Position numbers and translations under genes: made by a program. From Alphaproteobacteria bacterium (GTDB lineage: Bacteria; Pseudomonadota; Alphaproteobacteria; Caulobacterales; Aquidulcibacteraceae): a DNA stretch of 64,000 nucleotides. Numbering within the stretch: the stretch's first letter is position 1; every line of letters starts with the position of its first letter. The notes beneath the pieces were generated by a model. That model did no database searches. It saw only the letters and a list, made by a program, of their open reading frames with translations, and was not told the origin of the DNA. Where the stretch lies: contig WGOB01000003.1 in the NCBI GenBank assembly GCA_016124255.1, positions 1 through 64,000 on the forward strand, written 5' to 3'. This document shows positions 61,616 to 64,000 of the stretch, in pieces.

Positions 61616-61936
61616 CTATTCGATTGGCGCGTAGCCGGTCGGCCCCAGTATCGTGACCACTGCATATCGCCGTCGCAGGTAGGCTAGGATTCGCGGGTCA
61701 ACTTGTTCGCCCGTCAGCATCTCTGGCTGCGACGACGCTCGGCTAAATCTACCAAGTATCGCGACCGTTTGAATGTCATCGAGGTAGGCGCGCGCGCGGT
61801 AGAGGTGTTCGTCGGTCTCGAATTCATAGACGAGATAGTTGTAGTTCTGCTCCAGCGTATCGCTGTTCCAGACTTGCTCGCTGTTATGCGCGATCCTCAC
61901 CGGCGCGATCGCGTCTTCGTCGTCCATTCGGGCCAT
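61616..61936 (-). CDS. hypothetical protein
   Basis: Open frame with plausible composition, relatively AT-richer local DNA; no family recognised. Confidence 0.4.
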   Translation of the reverse strand: MARMDDEDAIAPVRIAHNSEQVWNSDTLEQNYNYLVYEFETDEHLYRARAYLDDIQTVAILGRFSRASSQPEMLTGEQVDPRILAYLRRRYAVVTILGPTGYAPIE

Positions 61937-62047
61937 TGCTGTGGGCCTTTGAGCGTCGATTTGCAACTATCTGCTTAACTGACCGAAAGGCTCAAGCCGT
62001 GCGCTGCGTAAATGCGAGCCCCCGGTCGTTCTGAGTTTCCAGAACCC

Positions 62048-63142
62048 TTATGCGGCGGCGTCGGTCTCTTCGGCGACGAAGCCCTTCCAGGTGCGCATGT
62101 AGCCGAGGAAGCGTTCGCCCAGCGCTTCGTTGCGCAGGTGATCGGCGCTCACCGGCAGGGGCGCGTGCACGAAAGCGGGATCGGCCGCCACGCGCTCGGG
62201 GAAATCGTGATGCAGGATCGCGCCGCGGCCGATGATGACGAAGTCCAGGCCCGCATCGAGCGCGCGCGCCGCCGCCTCGCCGGTCATGATCTTGCCGGCG
62301 CCGCCCAGGCGCACGTTGCCGCGCGGCAAGTCGGCGAAGTGCGCGAGCAGCGTCTTGTCCTGATGCTCTTCCTCCGCCGGCGTCTTGAACGCATCCCATA
62401 AGGACATGTCGAGATAATCGATCTCCGCTTCGCGCAGCAGGCGCGCGGCGACCCATTTGATCTCGTCGAGCTTCAGCCCGAAGCGCTCCGGCGAAAGGCG
62501 CACGCCGAGACTGAAATCGGCGCGGCAGGCGGCGCGCACGCCGTCGATGATCTCGAACAGAAGCCGGGCGCGGTTCTCGATCGATCCGCCATAGGAATCT
62601 TCGCGCCTGTTGATCTCGGCGGACAGGAATTGGCAGAGCAGATAGCCGTGCGCCCCGTGCAGCTCCACGCCATGGAAGCCGGCCTTGTCGGCGCGCTTTG
62701 CGGCGGCGATGAAATCATCCTTCACCCGCTCGACCTCGTCGGCGGTCATCGCGCGCGCGCCGGTCTCTTCATTGTCGGACGGGCAGACGGGGGCTTGCCC
62801 GATGATCTCCTTCGGCGCGCGCATGCCGGCGTGGTGCAACTGCACGACGCTGTGGCTGCCGAAGCCGTTGATCGCGGCGGCCAGCCGCGTGAGGCCGTCC
62901 AGATGCCTATCGTCATGCGCGCCGAGCTGGCCCGGAAAGCCGAGCCCGCCGGCCGACGCAGAGGCCGCGCAGGTCATGGTCAGGCCGAAGCCGCCCTCGG
63001 CGCGCTTCACCAGCCAGCGGAATTCGTCGTCGCTCAGGACGCCGTCGGGATGGCTTTGCAGATTGGTGAGCGGGGCCAGCATGAAGCGGTTCTTCAGGGC
63101 GGGCCCGTGGGCGAGCGTCAGCGGATCAAAAAGCGTCGTCAT
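62048..63142 (-). CDS. Old Yellow Enzyme family NADH:flavin oxidoreductase
   Basis: NRFMLAPLTN, VQLHHAGMRAP, GFHGVELHGAHGYLLCQFLSAEINRREDSYGGSIENRARLL. Confidence 0.95.
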   Translation of the reverse strand: MTTLFDPLTLAHGPALKNRFMLAPLTNLQSHPDGVLSDDEFRWLVKRAEGGFGLTMTCAASASAGGLGFPGQLGAHDDRHLDGLTRLAAAINGFGSHSVVQLHHAGMRAPKEIIGQAPVCPSDNEETGARAMTADEVERVKDDFIAAAKRADKAGFHGVELHGAHGYLLCQFLSAEINRREDSYGGSIENRARLLFEIIDGVRAACRADFSLGVRLSPERFGLKLDEIKWVAARLLREAEIDYLDMSLWDAFKTPAEEEHQDKTLLAHFADLPRGNVRLGGAGKIMTGEAAARALDAGLDFVIIGRGAILHHDFPERVAADPAFVHAPLPVSADHLRNEALGERFLGYMRTWKGFVAEETDAAA

Positions 63143-63230
63143 CCCGTCGGGTTAGCGGAGGGCGTGCGGCGGCTCAAGCCGAAGGCTTCTGCGCGCGGGC
63201 TTAGCGTTTCTGTCGCGAGACGGAAGGAAG

Positions 63231-63920
63231 CTAGGCGTCCTGCTCCGCCGCCTCCTCCTCGTCGTCCGTCTCTGCCGCAGCGTCCTCGGCGCCTGCTTCC
63301 GCATCCGGCTCCGGCGCATCCATCCCGGCGGTGGTTTCGCTGGCGGGGCGCAGGGTCTTGCCCTCGGCCTTGCGCTGGCGGGCCTCGGCGCGCGCTTTCG
63401 CTGCGGCGGCTTCGGCGACGACCTTGTCCAGCTCGATCTGCGTGCACAGGCCCAGCGACACCGGATCGACGGGCTTCAGGTTGTTGGCGTTCCAGTGGGT
63501 GCGCTGGCGCACCTGCTCGATCGTCGCTTTCGTCGTGCCGATCAGCTTCACGATCTTGGAATCGGCCACTTCGGGGTGGTTCTTCAAAAACCATTGGATG
63601 GCGTCGGGGCGATCCTGGCGGCGCGCGATCGGCGTATAGCGGGCGCCGCGCTTCTTCGCGACCGGGATGTCGACGCGCTTCTGCTCCATCGGCTTCATGC
63701 GGTAGGCGGGGTCGGCCTCGGCGCGATCGATCTCTTCGCGCGAGAGAAAGCCGCCGGCGATCGGATCGACGCCGCGGATGCCCTTGGCGACGTCCTCGTT
63801 GGCGATGCCCTGCACTTCGAGGGGATGGAGCCCGCAGAAATCGGCGATCTGATCGAAGCCGAGCGAGGTCTGCTCGATCAGCCACACGGCGGTCGCCTTC
63901 GGCATCAGGACGTTGGACAT
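63231..63920 (-). CDS. trcR: DUF1013 family cell-cycle transcriptional regulator TrcR
   Basis: LMPKATAVWLIEQTSLGFDQIADFCGLHPLEVQGIANEDVAKGIRGVDPI; acidic tail. Confidence 0.88.
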   Translation of the reverse strand: MSNVLMPKATAVWLIEQTSLGFDQIADFCGLHPLEVQGIANEDVAKGIRGVDPIAGGFLSREEIDRAEADPAYRMKPMEQKRVDIPVAKKRGARYTPIARRQDRPDAIQWFLKNHPEVADSKIVKLIGTTKATIEQVRQRTHWNANNLKPVDPVSLGLCTQIELDKVVAEAAAAKARAEARQRKAEGKTLRPASETTAGMDAPEPDAEAGAEDAAAETDDEEEAAEQDA

Positions 63921-64000
63921 AGGGTTCCTCCACACGGTTCGCGCGCATGCGGTTTCGCTGGGCGTCGTCGCCCGGCGCGGAGCCTTTGAAGCGGGACGGC

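Overview
This is a high-GC alphaproteobacterial chromosomal segment. Gene content (NAD-GDH, COQ9, Usg, CC0125-type lipoprotein, TrcR/DUF1013, YdcH) suggests a Caulobacterales or Hyphomonadaceae-like organism. It is mostly core or house-keeping genome. From left to right it carries: the 3' end of sdhA, then sdhB about 5.8 kb away across an insert of unrelated genes; creD; a GH1 glucosidase; zapE; a DUF853 HerA-like ATPase; an AI-2E family permease; a very large NAD-glutamate dehydrogenase; a leftward htpX-rsmB-rpe-heparinase-purH block; kup; argG; a hemolysin III family protein; an MFS transporter; usg; tRNA-Arg(CCG); CoA-transferase; HMG-CoA lyase; DUF389; rpsU; COQ9; purEK; a GGDEF protein; a compact archaic (Csu-type) chaperone-usher cluster; LpxR; a di-heme peroxidase-like lipoprotein; UrcA; an OYE-family oxidoreductase; and trcR. 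I saw no CRISPR array, prophage, transposase or obvious defence island. The most interesting signals are small-scale: (1) rpsU has no ATG/GTG/TTG at its conserved N-terminus, but an ATC codon 7 nt after a perfect AGGAGG; (2) a short 'MPRGDKSAYTDK...KRKAE' gene has its reading frame broken exactly at an A7 run, where -1 slippage or one extra A restores the full protein; (3) two adjacent elaborate palindromic elements lie between a hydrolase and a lipoprotein gene; (4) a ~75-nt near-perfect hairpin lies in the divergent htpX/kup intergenic region; (5) a frameshifted amidohydrolase sits next to an Rhs core fragment truncated at both ends; (6) perfect and near-perfect CtrA-like boxes precede the GGDEF gene and the fimbrial operon; (7) the sdhA/sdhB pair is split. 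All family assignments were made by eye from the translated sequence without database searches.
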